Source: JBBSIN01 sp038232055 (lineage in GTDB: Bacteria > Actinomycetota > Actinomycetes > JADGOV01). Taken from it: a stretch of DNA of 50,154 nt. Position 1 is the stretch's first letter. Every line of letters starts with the position of its first letter. The notes beneath the pieces were generated by a model. It ran no database searches and was not told where the DNA came from. It was given only the letters and a program-made list of their open reading frames with translations. The DNA is taken from contig JBBSIN010000008.1 of the NCBI GenBank assembly GCA_038232055.1, positions 1-50,154 of the forward strand. Direction: 5' to 3'. Of this stretch, positions 1 through 10,868 are shown piece after piece. Both the position numbers and the translations under genes were made by a program.

Positions 1-2475
<2,475 letters not shown>

Positions 2476-2512
2476 GCCGTCGTTCGAATCATTCGTCCGA
2501 ACGATCCGTCCG

Positions 2513-2564
2513 TGATCCAGGGCTCGCGAGACACACTCCGGTGTGCCTGGCGGGCCCTGGATCA
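2513..2564. terminator. Bidirectional terminator-like inverted repeat between rpoC and mug
   Basis: An 11-bp perfect inverted repeat pairs TGATCCAGGGC (2513-2523) with GCCCTGGATCA (2554-2564). A second 5-bp stem, CACAC/GTGTG around a TCCG loop, lies inside at 2532-2545. It separates two convergent genes and its right arm includes the stop codon of mug. There is no U tract, as is common in high-GC genomes. Confidence 0.6.
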
Positions 2565-3155
2565 TGTGGCCGCCAGGTACAGCTCCCGGTACGCCGCGGT
2601 CAGCGCGGGCTGCTGGTAGTGCGCGTTGAGTCCGCTGGGGTTCGGCAGCAGCCAGACGCCGGCCTGCGCAAGCAGCTCCGGCTGGCGCCCGACCGATGCG
2701 CGCGGACGAGAAAAGGCGGTGCGGTACGCCGAGATGCCGAGGAATGCGACGTAGGCGGGGCGATAGCGCGCCGCCAGCCTCGCGACGGAGACGATGCCCG
2801 CGCGCATCGCGTCGGCGGGCACCTCGTCGGCCCGCGCCGTGGCGCCGGGGACGAGGTTCGTGACGCCGATCCCTGCCCTCAACAGCTCCCCGGTCTCGCT
2901 GGGGTGCAGCCGACGCGAGGTGTAACCGGCCTCGTGCAGCGTCCGCCACAGCCGGTTGGCCGGCCGGGCGAAGTGGTAGCCGGCGTGCCCGGACCACAGC
3001 GAGGGGTTGATGCCGACGAGGAGCACGCGCAAACCGGGCGAGACGAGGTCGGTCACTGTGGCGCCGTACGCCGCCTGAAGCTGCGCCCGCGTGGGCGTCG
3101 GCACCGATGGCGGGCGCTTCGGCGAGGGGAGGGCGGGTTGGGCGATGAGGTCCAT
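2562..3155 (-). CDS. mug: G/U mismatch-specific uracil-DNA glycosylase (Mug/TDG family)
   Basis: A 197-residue protein carrying the Mug/TDG active-site motif GINPSLWSGHAGYHF at residues 48-62, where N50 is the expected catalytic Asn, followed by ARPANRLW. The second family motif NPSGLNAHYQ is near the C-terminus. It should excise uracil or thymine opposite guanine. I chose the ATG at 3155. An upstream in-frame start at 3239 would add 28 residues unlike the family, and its start codon lies in the -35 box of the rpsL promoter. The gene is convergent with rpoC and divergent from rpsL, an insertion between two operons that are usually adjacent. A second uracil glycosylase of another family lies at 48910-49467. 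Confidence 0.88.
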   Translation of the reverse strand: MDLIAQPALPSPKRPPSVPTPTRAQLQAAYGATVTDLVSPGLRVLLVGINPSLWSGHAGYHFARPANRLWRTLHEAGYTSRRLHPSETGELLRAGIGVTNLVPGATARADEVPADAMRAGIVSVARLAARYRPAYVAFLGISAYRTAFSRPRASVGRQPELLAQAGVWLLPNPSGLNAHYQQPALTAAYRELYLAAT

Positions 3156-3231
3156 TGTGCCCGTGCGCCGTGTCCCCTCCCGCACTGGCCGAAGCGGGGA
3201 AAGCGCTGGTCCAGGCCGGTGCGAGCTAACT

Positions 3232-3261
3232 TTGACCATCCCGGCATCGCTCGACTAGTGT
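3232..3261 (+). promoter_or_regulatory. Promoter of the str operon (rpsL-rpsG-fusA-tuf)
   Basis: TTGACC (3232-3237) and TAGTGT (3256-3261) are separated by 18 bp and match the actinobacterial housekeeping sigma pattern TTGACn-N18-TAnnnT. Transcription would start near 3268, giving a leader of about 225 nt before rpsL. Confidence 0.7.
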
Positions 3262-3493
3262 GTCTCTTTGTGCCCGGTGAACCCGGGCGCTGCCCCGCGC
3301 CTCGGGCGAGGCGATGGCGGCCCGGACCTCCCGCGGAGAGTTTTTCGAGGGTGGAGCTTGGGCCACTCGACACACCCGACCACGGGGGTCGGAGCACCGG
3401 ACGTGCAGGCCGGATCCGACGTATCACCCAGTCCAGACGTACCTATCCGGACGCAGCAACCAACCAGACGAGCAGGAAGAAGACGGAGTCGCG
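3262..3493 (+). other. Long 5' leader of the str operon
   Basis: There is no gene here. I see a 6-bp hairpin GCCCGG/CCGGGC at 3272-3288 and a second, CGCCTC/GAGGCG, at 3298-3313. A short stem CTCC/GGAG at 3328-3338 is followed by TTTTT at 3341-3345, a rare U tract in this genome. Together they could act as an attenuator or a binding site for a ribosomal protein, but no known leader motif is recognisable. An in-frame ATG at 3314 would extend S12 by 60 residues unlike any S12 and is not used. Confidence 0.35.
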
Positions 3494-3868
3494 GTGCCCA
3501 CCATCCAGCAGCTGGTGCGCAAGGGCCGGCAGGACAAGGTCGGCAAGACCAAGACGCCGGCGCTCAGGGGCAGTCCCCAACGCCGCGGCGTCTGCACGCG
3601 CGTCTACACGACGACGCCGAAGAAGCCGAACTCCGCGCTGCGCAAGGTCGCCCGCGTCCGGCTGACCAGCGGCATCGAGGTCACGGCGTACATCCCCGGT
3701 GTCGGCCACAACCTGCAGGAGCACTCGATCGTGCTCGTGCGCGGCGGTCGGGTGAAGGACCTGCCGGGGGTCCGCTACAAGATCATTCGCGGGTCGCTCG
3801 ACACCCAGGGTGTCCGCAACCGGAAGCAGGCCCGCAGCCGCTACGGCGCGAAGAAGGAGAAGAGCTAA
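3494..3868 (+). CDS. rpsL: 30S ribosomal protein S12
   Basis: A 124-residue S12 of standard length starting at GTG 3494, preceded by a GGAAGAAGACGGAG purine stretch. It sits in the decoding centre of the 30S subunit. The motifs TPKKPNSALRKV (residues 41-52) and GRVKDLPGVRY (85-95) are intact. K43 and K88, the usual sites of streptomycin resistance, are wild type, as is D89, the beta-methylthiolation site in many bacteria. It is the first gene of the str operon, with 3 nt to rpsG. Confidence 0.98.
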   Translation: MPTIQQLVRKGRQDKVGKTKTPALRGSPQRRGVCTRVYTTTPKKPNSALRKVARVRLTSGIEVTAYIPGVGHNLQEHSIVLVRGGRVKDLPGVRYKIIRGSLDTQGVRNRKQARSRYGAKKEKS

Positions 3869-3871
3869 CCG

Positions 3872-4342
3872 ATGCCGCGCAAAGGTCCTGCTCCGAGGCA
3901 CCCGGTCATCGTCGATCCGGTCTACGCCTCGCCGCTCGTGACGTCACTGGTCAACAAGGTGCTGCTCGGCGGCAAGCGCTCGCTGGCCCAGCGCATTGTC
4001 TACGGCGCGCTCGAGGGGGCGCGGAACAAGAGCGGCACGGATCCCGTTATCACGCTCAAGCGTGCGCTCGACAACGTCAAGCCGACGCTCGAGGTAAAGA
4101 GCCGCCGAGTCGGCGGCGCCACCTACCAGGTCCCGGTCGAAGTCAAGCCGGGCCGCAGTACGACGCTCGCGTTGCGCTGGCTGGTCAGCTACTCCCGCCA
4201 GCGTCGCGAGAAGACCATGACCGAACGCCTGATGAACGAGCTGCTCGATGCCAGCAACGGCCTCGGCGCCAGTGTCAAGCGGCGTGAGGACACCCACAAG
4301 ATGGCGGAGTCCAACAAGGCCTTCGCCCACTACCGCTGGTAA
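3872..4342 (+). CDS. rpsG: 30S ribosomal protein S7
   Basis: A 156-residue S7, the usual bacterial length, beginning MPRKGPAPRHPV and ending in KAFAHYRW, both typical of actinobacterial S7. It nucleates assembly of the 30S head and contacts the E-site tRNA. A GGAG lies inside the 3' end of rpsL (gaaggagaag) ahead of the ATG, which suggests translational coupling. It is followed 9 nt later by fusA. Confidence 0.98.
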   Translation: MPRKGPAPRHPVIVDPVYASPLVTSLVNKVLLGGKRSLAQRIVYGALEGARNKSGTDPVITLKRALDNVKPTLEVKSRRVGGATYQVPVEVKPGRSTTLALRWLVSYSRQRREKTMTERLMNELLDASNGLGASVKRREDTHKMAESNKAFAHYRW

Positions 4343-4351
4343 TGCGAGCCC

Positions 4352-6460
4352 ATGACCCAGACTGACGTACGTACCTCACTGGCCACGACCCGCAACATCG
4401 GGATCATGGCCCACATTGACGCGGGCAAGACCACGACCACCGAACGGATCCTGTTCTACACCGGGATCAACTACAAGATCGGCGAAGTCCACGAGGGCGC
4501 CGCCACGATGGACTGGATGCCGCAGGAGCAGGAGCGCGGCATCACGATCACGTCCGCCGCGACGACGTGTTCCTGGAAGAACCACACCATCAACATCATC
4601 GACACGCCCGGCCATGTCGACTTCACCGTCGAGGTCGAGCGGTCGCTGCGCGTTCTCGACGGCGCGGTCGCGGTGTTCGACGCGGTCGCGGGCGTCGAGC
4701 CGCAGTCGGAGACCGTCTGGCGGCAAGCGGACCGTTACAACGTGCCGCGGATCTGCTTCGTCAACAAGATGGACCGGGTCGGCGCCGAGTTCCACCGCAC
4801 CGTTGACATGATGGTGACCCGGCTGCACGCGACGCCGCTCGTCGTCCAGCTGCCGTGGGGTGTCGAGAGCGACTTCAAGGGCGTCATCGACCTCATCAAC
4901 ATGAACGCGCTGCTCTGGCAGACCGAGGGCAAGGGCGACAAGTTCGACGTCGTCTCCATCCCGAGCGATCACGACGAGGCGGCCAGGGAGTGGCGCGACC
5001 GGCTGCTCGAGACCATCGCCGAGAACGACGACGAGATCATGGAGCTCTACCTGGAGGGGCAGGAGCCCGACCACGACCAGCTCGCCGCGGCGATCCGCCG
5101 CGGGACCATCGCCGGCAAGATCACGCCGGTGCTGTGCGGTACCGCGTTCAAGAACAAGGGCGTCCAGGCCCTGCTCGACGCGGTGGTCGAGTTCCTGCCG
5201 AGTCCGCTGGACGTGCCGGCCATCGCCGGCCACGACGTCCGCGACGAGGAAAAGCTCGTCGAGCGGCACGCCGACGAGGACGAGCCGTTCTCGGCGCTCG
5301 CCTTCAAGATCATGAGTGACCAGCATCTCGGCAAGCTGACCTACGTCCGCGTCTACTCCGGCCGTATCACGCCCGGCACGCAGGTGTCGAACAGCACCAA
5401 GGGCAAGCGGGAGCGGATCGGCAAGATCTACCAGATGCACGCCAACCACCGCGAGGAGCGGCCGGGGGCGAGCGCGGGACAGATCATCGCCGTACAGGGG
5501 CTCAAGGACACCACGACCGGCGACACGCTCTGCGACCAGAGCTCGCCGGTGATCCTCGAGTCGATGAACTTCCCGGCTCCGGTCATCTTCGTCGCGATCG
5601 AGCCGAGGACCAAGGCCGACCAGGACAAGCTGGCCACCGCGATCCAGCGGCTGGCCGACGAGGACCCGACGTTCCAGGTCCGCACCGACGAGGAGACCGG
5701 GCAGACCATCATCGCCGGCATGGGCGAGCTGCACCTCGAGGTGCTGGTCGACCGCATGAAGCGCGAATTCAAGGTCGAGGCCAACGTCGGCCGACCGCAG
5801 GTGGCCTACCGCGAAACCGTCCGCCGCAAGGTGGAAAAGGTGGAGTACACCCACAAGAAGCAGACCGGTGGCTCCGGCCAGTTCGGCCGGGTTCTCATCG
5901 ACCTCGAACCGACCGGCGGCGGTGCCGACGGTGGTGGCGGCTACGAGTTCGTCAACAAGGTGACCGGCGGTCGCATCCCTCGGGAGTACATCCCGTCGGT
6001 CGATGCCGGCTGCCAGGAGGCCATGGAGTTCGGCGTCCTCGCCGGTTACCCGATGGTGGACGTCAAGGTGACGCTCCGAGACGGCGCGTACCACGAGGTC
6101 GACTCCTCCGAGCTCGCCTTCAAGATCGCCGGATCGATGGCGTTCAAGAAGGCGGCCCGGACCGCGGACCCGATTCTCATGGAGCCGGTGATGGCGGTCG
6201 AGGTGACCACGCCGGACGAGTACATGGGCGACGTCATCGGCGACCTCAACAGCCGCCGTGGCCAGATCCAGGCCATGGAGGAGCGATCCGGCGCGCGCAT
6301 CGTGAAGGCGACCGTGCCGCTCGCGGAGATGTTCGGCTACGTCGGAGACCTGCGGTCGAAGACCCAGGGCCGGGCGAGCTACAGCATGCAGTTCGACTCG
6401 TACGCCGAGGTGCCCTCGAGCGTCGCCAAGGAGATCATCGCGAAGGCCCACGGCGAGTAG
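4352..6460 (+). CDS. fusA: Elongation factor G
   Basis: A 702-residue translational GTPase that drives translocation and, with RRF, ribosome recycling. All G motifs are present: G1 AHIDAGKTT (near residue 20), the switch sequence RGITI, G3 DTPGH and G4 NKMD. Domains II to V follow, with a small Gly/Asp-rich insertion (GGGADGGGGY) in domain IV. There is one copy in this window, placed canonically between rpsG and tuf. No strong Shine-Dalgarno precedes the ATG, so coupling to rpsG 9 nt upstream is likely. Confidence 0.99.
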   Translation: MTQTDVRTSLATTRNIGIMAHIDAGKTTTTERILFYTGINYKIGEVHEGAATMDWMPQEQERGITITSAATTCSWKNHTINIIDTPGHVDFTVEVERSLRVLDGAVAVFDAVAGVEPQSETVWRQADRYNVPRICFVNKMDRVGAEFHRTVDMMVTRLHATPLVVQLPWGVESDFKGVIDLINMNALLWQTEGKGDKFDVVSIPSDHDEAAREWRDRLLETIAENDDEIMELYLEGQEPDHDQLAAAIRRGTIAGKITPVLCGTAFKNKGVQALLDAVVEFLPSPLDVPAIAGHDVRDEEKLVERHADEDEPFSALAFKIMSDQHLGKLTYVRVYSGRITPGTQVSNSTKGKRERIGKIYQMHANHREERPGASAGQIIAVQGLKDTTTGDTLCDQSSPVILESMNFPAPVIFVAIEPRTKADQDKLATAIQRLADEDPTFQVRTDEETGQTIIAGMGELHLEVLVDRMKREFKVEANVGRPQVAYRETVRRKVEKVEYTHKKQTGGSGQFGRVLIDLEPTGGGADGGGGYEFVNKVTGGRIPREYIPSVDAGCQEAMEFGVLAGYPMVDVKVTLRDGAYHEVDSSELAFKIAGSMAFKKAARTADPILMEPVMAVEVTTPDEYMGDVIGDLNSRRGQIQAMEERSGARIVKATVPLAEMFGYVGDLRSKTQGRASYSMQFDSYAEVPSSVAKEIIAKAHGE

Positions 6461-6518
6461 GCACACCCGCCGGCACCAGACCAGTAGGACCCGTACCCGT
6501 CCCGAGGAGGACATCCAC

Positions 6519-7712
6519 GTGGCTAAGGCAAAGTTCCAGCGGACCAAGCCCCACGTCAACATCGGCACCATCGGTCACATCGACCATGGCAAGACGACGC
6601 TGACCGCTGCCATCACGAAGGTGCTGCACGACGCGCACCCCGACCTCAACCCCTTCACGCCGTTCGACCAGATCGACAAGGCGCCCGAGGAGAAGGCCCG
6701 GGGAATCACGATCTCGATCGCGCACGTCGAGTACCAGACCGACAACCGGCACTATGCGCACGTCGACTGCCCCGGTCACGCCGACTACATCAAGAACATG
6801 ATCACTGGCGCGGCGCAGATGGACGGGGCGATCCTCGTCGTCTCGGCGGCTGACGGTCCCATGCCGCAGACCAAGGAGCACGTGCTCCTCGCCCGTCAGG
6901 TGGGTGTCCCCTACATCGTCGTGGCGCTGAACAAGGCCGACGTCGTGGACGACGAGGAGATCCTGGAGCTCGTCGAGCTCGAGGTGCGTGAGCTGCTCTC
7001 GTCGTATGAGTTCCCGGGCGACGACGTGCCCGTGGTCCGGGTGTCGGCGCTCAAGGCGCTCGAGGGTGACGCCAAGTGGGCCGACTCGATCATGGAGTTG
7101 ATGAACGCCGTCGACTCCTCGATTCCCGAGCCGGAGCGCGACATCGACCGGCCCTTCCTCATGCCGGTCGAGGACGTCTTCACCATCACCGGTCGTGGCA
7201 CGGTCGTCACCGGCCGGGTCGAGCGCGGCATCGTCAAGGTCGGCGAGACCATCGAGATCGTCGGCATCCAGGAGCGCGTGCAGACGACGACCGTCACCGG
7301 CGTCGAGATGTTCCGCAAGCTGCTCGACCAGGGCCAGGCCGGCGACAACGTCGGGCTGCTGCTTCGTGGCATCAAGCGCGAAGAGGTCGAGCGCGGGCAG
7401 GTCATCTGCAAGCCCGGCTCGATCACGCCGCACACCGAGTTCGAGGCCAACGTCTACATCCTCAGCAAGGACGAGGGTGGCCGGCACACGCCGTTCTTCA
7501 ACAACTACCGGCCGCAGTTCTACTTCCGCACGACCGATGTCACCGGCGTCGTGCAGCTTCCCGAGGGCACCGAGATGGTCATGCCCGGCGACAACACCGA
7601 GATGACGGTCTCCCTCATCCAGCCCATCGCCATGGAGGAAGGCCTGCGCTTCGCGATCCGCGAGGGTGGCCGGACCGTCGGCGCTGGTCGAGTCACCAAG
7701 ATTCTCAAGTAG
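6519..7712 (+). CDS. tuf: Elongation factor Tu
   Basis: A 397-residue EF-Tu with a GTG start and a strong GAGGAGG site upstream. The GTPase motifs are GHIDHGKTT, RGITI, DCPGH and NKAD. Domains II and III are complete to VTKILK. It delivers aminoacyl-tRNA to the ribosomal A site. It is the last gene of the str operon and is followed by a strong hairpin (7718-7764). Confidence 0.99.
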   Translation: MAKAKFQRTKPHVNIGTIGHIDHGKTTLTAAITKVLHDAHPDLNPFTPFDQIDKAPEEKARGITISIAHVEYQTDNRHYAHVDCPGHADYIKNMITGAAQMDGAILVVSAADGPMPQTKEHVLLARQVGVPYIVVALNKADVVDDEEILELVELEVRELLSSYEFPGDDVPVVRVSALKALEGDAKWADSIMELMNAVDSSIPEPERDIDRPFLMPVEDVFTITGRGTVVTGRVERGIVKVGETIEIVGIQERVQTTTVTGVEMFRKLLDQGQAGDNVGLLLRGIKREEVERGQVICKPGSITPHTEFEANVYILSKDEGGRHTPFFNNYRPQFYFRTTDVTGVVQLPEGTEMVMPGDNTEMTVSLIQPIAMEEGLRFAIREGGRTVGAGRVTKILK

Positions 7713-7717
7713 CACGA

Positions 7718-7764
7718 CGTACGGCGGCGGCCGGGTCAGCACGATCCCCGGTCGCCGCCGTACG
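7718..7764 (+). terminator. Strong hairpin between tuf and rpsJ
   Basis: An 18-bp stem (7718-7735 with 7747-7764, one G-U pair) closes an 11-nt loop five bases after the tuf stop codon. It is very GC-rich and has no U tract. It is the best candidate for the end of the str operon or for partial attenuation into the S10 operon. Confidence 0.65.
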
Positions 7765-7832
7765 ACGGCAGGACCCAGGGTGCACCAGCTCCCACGGCAG
7801 CACGACCGAGAAGGAACGGAAGAAGCAGCGAG

Positions 7833-8141
7833 ATGGCGGCACAGAAGATCCGCATCCGGCTCAAGGCCTACGACCACGAGGTCATCGACAGCTCGGCGCG
7901 TAAGATCGTCGAGACGGTGACGCGCACCGGCGCGCAGGTCGCGGGCCCGGTGCCGCTGCCAACGGAGAAGAACACTTATTGCGTCATCCGCTCGCCGCAC
8001 AAGTACAAGGACTCGCGCGAGCACTTCGAGATGCGCACCCACAAACGACTCATCGACATTCTGGACCCGACGCCCAAGACGGTGGACTCGCTCATGCGAC
8101 TCGACCTGCCGGCCGGCGTCGACATCGAAATCAAGCTCTGA
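7833..8141 (+). CDS. rpsJ: 30S ribosomal protein S10 / NusE
   Basis: A 102-residue S10 beginning MAAQKIRIRLKAYDHEVID, the conserved N-terminus. It is a 30S head protein that also partners NusB in antitermination of rRNA transcription. Purine-rich GAAGGAACGGAAGAAG lies upstream of the ATG. It opens the S10 cluster. I could not find a convincing -35/-10 pair in the 68 nt between the upstream hairpin and the ATG. Confidence 0.98.
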   Translation: MAAQKIRIRLKAYDHEVIDSSARKIVETVTRTGAQVAGPVPLPTEKNTYCVIRSPHKYKDSREHFEMRTHKRLIDILDPTPKTVDSLMRLDLPAGVDIEIKL

Positions 8142-8178
8142 CACCCGCGCGTCAGCTAACCGACGAAGGACCGCACCG

Positions 8179-8844
8179 ATGGAACGCAACATCACCGGGG
8201 TGCTGGGCGAGAAGCTCGGCATGACCCAGGTCTTCGACGACGCCAACCGGATGGTTCCGGTCACCGTCGTCCGGGCCGGCCCGTGCGTCGTCACCCAGGT
8301 GCGGACGCCGGCGCAGGACGGCTACTCCGCCGTACAGCTGGCCTACGGTTCGGTCGACCCGCGCAGGGTGACCAAGCCGCTGGCCGGGCACTTCCGGCGC
8401 GCCGGCGTGCCACCGCGCCGCCATGTCGTCGAGCTGCGCACCGCCGGCGCCACCGACTACACCCTCGGGCAGGAGATAGGGGCGGACGCGTTCAGCGCCG
8501 GCCAGCGGGTCGATGTGGTCGGTACGAGCAAGGGCAAGGGCTTCGCTGGTGGCATGAAGCGGCACAACTTCTCCGGTCTGGGCGCCGGCCACGGTGTCGA
8601 GCGCAAGCACCGCTCACCCGGCTCGATCGGCGCCTGCGCCACGCCGTCGCGCGTCTTCCGGGGCACCAAGATGGCCGGTCACCTCGGCCACGCCCGTACG
8701 ACGACCCTGAACCTCACCGTGCACTCCGTCGACGTCGAGCGGGGCCTGTTGCTTCTCAAGGGCGCGGTTCCTGGCCCGACCGGCGGACTCGTCATCGTCC
8801 GCAGCGCGGTCAAGGCACCGCTTCGCAGGGGGGCCACCCCGTGA
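8179..8844 (+). CDS. rplC: 50S ribosomal protein L3
   Basis: A 221-residue L3 with the N-terminal GEKLGMTQVF motif and the central extension that reaches the peptidyl transferase region (GGMKRHNFSG, RSPGSIGACATPSRVF). The Gln that is methylated in E. coli L3 is not present at the corresponding site. The stop codon overlaps the GTG of rplD in a GTGA arrangement. Confidence 0.98.
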   Translation: MERNITGVLGEKLGMTQVFDDANRMVPVTVVRAGPCVVTQVRTPAQDGYSAVQLAYGSVDPRRVTKPLAGHFRRAGVPPRRHVVELRTAGATDYTLGQEIGADAFSAGQRVDVVGTSKGKGFAGGMKRHNFSGLGAGHGVERKHRSPGSIGACATPSRVFRGTKMAGHLGHARTTTLNLTVHSVDVERGLLLLKGAVPGPTGGLVIVRSAVKAPLRRGATP

Positions 8845-9698
8845 CGACCGTCAACGTGCAGTCCCCGGACGGCGACCTCGCGCGCAGTGTGGAGCTGCCC
8901 GACGAGATCTTCGCCGTCCAGGTGAACATTCCGCTGATCCATCAGGTGGTCGTCGCGCAGCTCGCCGCGGCCCGGCAGGGGACGTCAGACACCAAGACGC
9001 GCGGCGAGGTCTCCGGTGGTGGCCGCAAGCCGTATCGCCAGAAGGGCACCGGTCGAGCCCGGCAGGGGTCGACGAGGGCGCCGCAGTTCACCGGCGGCGG
9101 CATCGTGCACGGGCCCTCGCCACGCAAGTACGACCAGCGCACCCCGAAGAAGATGAAGGCGGCCGCCCTTCGAGGCGCGCTCTCCGACCGCGCCCGCGAC
9201 GGTCGGGTGCATGTCGTCGCCGGACTGGTCGACGCGAGTACGCCGTCGACAAAGTCTGCGGTGCGCGCCCTCTCGACCATCACCGATCGCCGGCACCTGC
9301 TCGTGGTGGTCGAGCGTTCCGATGCCATCACGTGGAAGAGTCTGCGAAACGTGCCGGCGGTGCACCTGCTCTATCCCGACCAGCTCAACACCTACGACGT
9401 GCTGGTCAGTGACGACGTCGTCTTCACGGAGGACGCGCTGGCCGCCTTTCTCGCGCGCACCGGAACGGCGTCCGCAGACAGGCCGGCCACGGGAAGCGCG
9501 GGCGACAGCGAGCCGGCCACCGACGCCGGCACCACCCGGCCGGCCGGCGAGGGACTCTCCGACGAGCGGGCCGTCGAGGAGGTCGTCGAGACGACCGACG
9601 CCAACCTGCTGGTGGAGCCGGCGTACGAGACGGAGGGCGCTGACGTGCCCTCGGCCGAGGAGGCCGAGCGCGGTTCGGGAGAGGAGAACGGCCAATGA
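8841..9698 (+). CDS. rplD: 50S ribosomal protein L4 with an acidic C-terminal extension
   Basis: Residues 1 to about 207 match L4, including GEVSGGGRKPYRQKGTGRAR, the loop that lines the nascent-peptide tunnel. The protein is 285 residues long, whereas most L4 proteins are 200-220. The extra 75 or so residues are Asp/Glu/Ala/Thr-rich and look disordered. I chose GTG 8841, which overlaps the rplC stop (GTGA); the frame runs open further upstream, but that sequence is an out-of-frame shadow of rplC. It overlaps rplW by 4 nt (ATGA). Confidence 0.96.
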   Translation: MTTVNVQSPDGDLARSVELPDEIFAVQVNIPLIHQVVVAQLAAARQGTSDTKTRGEVSGGGRKPYRQKGTGRARQGSTRAPQFTGGGIVHGPSPRKYDQRTPKKMKAAALRGALSDRARDGRVHVVAGLVDASTPSTKSAVRALSTITDRRHLLVVVERSDAITWKSLRNVPAVHLLYPDQLNTYDVLVSDDVVFTEDALAAFLARTGTASADRPATGSAGDSEPATDAGTTRPAGEGLSDERAVEEVVETTDANLLVEPAYETEGADVPSAEEAERGSGEENGQ

Positions 9699-9991
9699 TC
9701 GCCGACGCGCGTGACGTGCTGCTCGCTCCGGTGATCTCGGAGAAGAGCTACGGACTGCTCGATGAGAACAAGTACACGTTCCTCGTCCGTACGGACGCCA
9801 ACAAGACGCAGATCAAGATCGCGGTCGAGGACGTCTTCGGCGTCAAGGTGACCGCCGTCAACACCCTCAACCGCCAGGGCAAGCGCAAGCGGAGCCGCCG
9901 AGGCTTTGGGCAGCGCAACGACACCAAGCGCGCGATCGTCAGCCTGGCCGAGGGTGACCGCATCGAGATCTTCGGGGGTCCGGTCAGTTGA
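9695..9991 (+). CDS. rplW: 50S ribosomal protein L23
   Basis: A 98-residue L23 (LLAPVISEKSYGLLDENKYTF; KVTAVNTLNRQGKRKRSRRG). It surrounds the polypeptide exit and is the docking site for trigger factor and SRP. The ATG overlaps the rplD stop codon as ATGA, with GGAGAGGAGAACGG just upstream inside rplD. Confidence 0.98.
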   Translation: MIADARDVLLAPVISEKSYGLLDENKYTFLVRTDANKTQIKIAVEDVFGVKVTAVNTLNRQGKRKRSRRGFGQRNDTKRAIVSLAEGDRIEIFGGPVS

Positions 9992-10023
9992 CCGGGTCAC
10001 CGCGATAAGGGACTGAGACAGCA

Positions 10024-10857
10024 ATGGGAATCCGCAGGTACAAGCCGACGACGCCGGGACGGCGCGGCGCGAGCGTGTCGGACTTCGTCGAGATCACGCG
10101 GGCCGAGCCGGAGAAGTCGCTCGTGCGCCCGGTGCACTCCAAAGGCGGCCGCAACGTCCACGGCCGGATCACCGTTCGCCATCAGGGCGGCGGGCACAAG
10201 CGGGCGTACCGGCTGGTCGACTTCCGTCGCAACGACAAGGACGGCGTACCGGCCAAGGTCGCCCACATCGAATACGACCCCAACCGCACCGCCCGCATCG
10301 CGCTGTTGCACTACGCCGACGGTGAGAAGCGCTACATCCTCGCCCCGTCCCGGCTCCGGCAGGGCGACATGGTGGAGAACGGGTCGACGGCCGACATCAA
10401 GCCGGGCAACAACCTGCCGTTGCGCAACATCCCGGTCGGCACCGTGGTGCACGCCATCGAGCTGCGGCCCGGTGGCGGCGCGAAGATCGCCCGATCGGCC
10501 GGCGCGAGCGTCCAGCTCGTCGCCAAGGAGGGCGGCTACGCGTCCCTGCGGATGCCCTCCGGGGAGGTCCGCATGGTCGACGTCCGATGCCGGGCCACGA
10601 TCGGCGAGGTCGGCAACGCGGAGCAGGCGACGATCAACTGGGGCAAGGCCGGCCGGATGCGCTGGAAGGGCAAGCGCCCGACCGTGCGCGGCGTCGCGAT
10701 GAACCCGGTCGACCATCCACTCGGTGGCGGCGAGGGCAAGTCCTCGGGTGGCCGGCACCCGGTGAGTCCGTGGGGGCAGCCCGAAGGCCGCACCCGCAGC
10801 TCCAAGGCGAGCGACCGCCTCATCGTCCGCCGCCGCAAGACCGGCCGGAAGCGCTAG
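10024..10857 (+). CDS. rplB: 50S ribosomal protein L2
   Basis: A 277-residue L2 of standard length. The C-terminal motif GGRHPVSPWGQPEGRTRS contains the conserved His near the peptidyl transferase centre. The central RNA-binding domain (VRHQGGGHKRAYRLVDFRR) is intact. It supports subunit association and peptidyl transferase activity. It lies 32 nt after rplW and 11 nt before rpsS. Confidence 0.98.
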   Translation: MGIRRYKPTTPGRRGASVSDFVEITRAEPEKSLVRPVHSKGGRNVHGRITVRHQGGGHKRAYRLVDFRRNDKDGVPAKVAHIEYDPNRTARIALLHYADGEKRYILAPSRLRQGDMVENGSTADIKPGNNLPLRNIPVGTVVHAIELRPGGGAKIARSAGASVQLVAKEGGYASLRMPSGEVRMVDVRCRATIGEVGNAEQATINWGKAGRMRWKGKRPTVRGVAMNPVDHPLGGGEGKSSGGRHPVSPWGQPEGRTRSSKASDRLIVRRRKTGRKR

Positions 10858-10868
10858 GGGAGAGACAG

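Noticed and set aside
3314..3493. N-terminal extension of S12 from an upstream ATG
   Set aside because: The added 60 residues are unlike any S12, and GTG 3494 has a purine-rich site and the correct family N-terminus.
4376..6571. A 731-codon open frame antisense to fusA
   Set aside because: High-GC codon bias leaves antisense frames open. The sequence is Arg/Val/Asp-rich without any domain, and the sense strand encodes EF-G.
6435..8294. A 619-codon open frame antisense to tuf and rpsJ
   Set aside because: Same artefact. It runs across two conserved genes and the intergenic hairpin.
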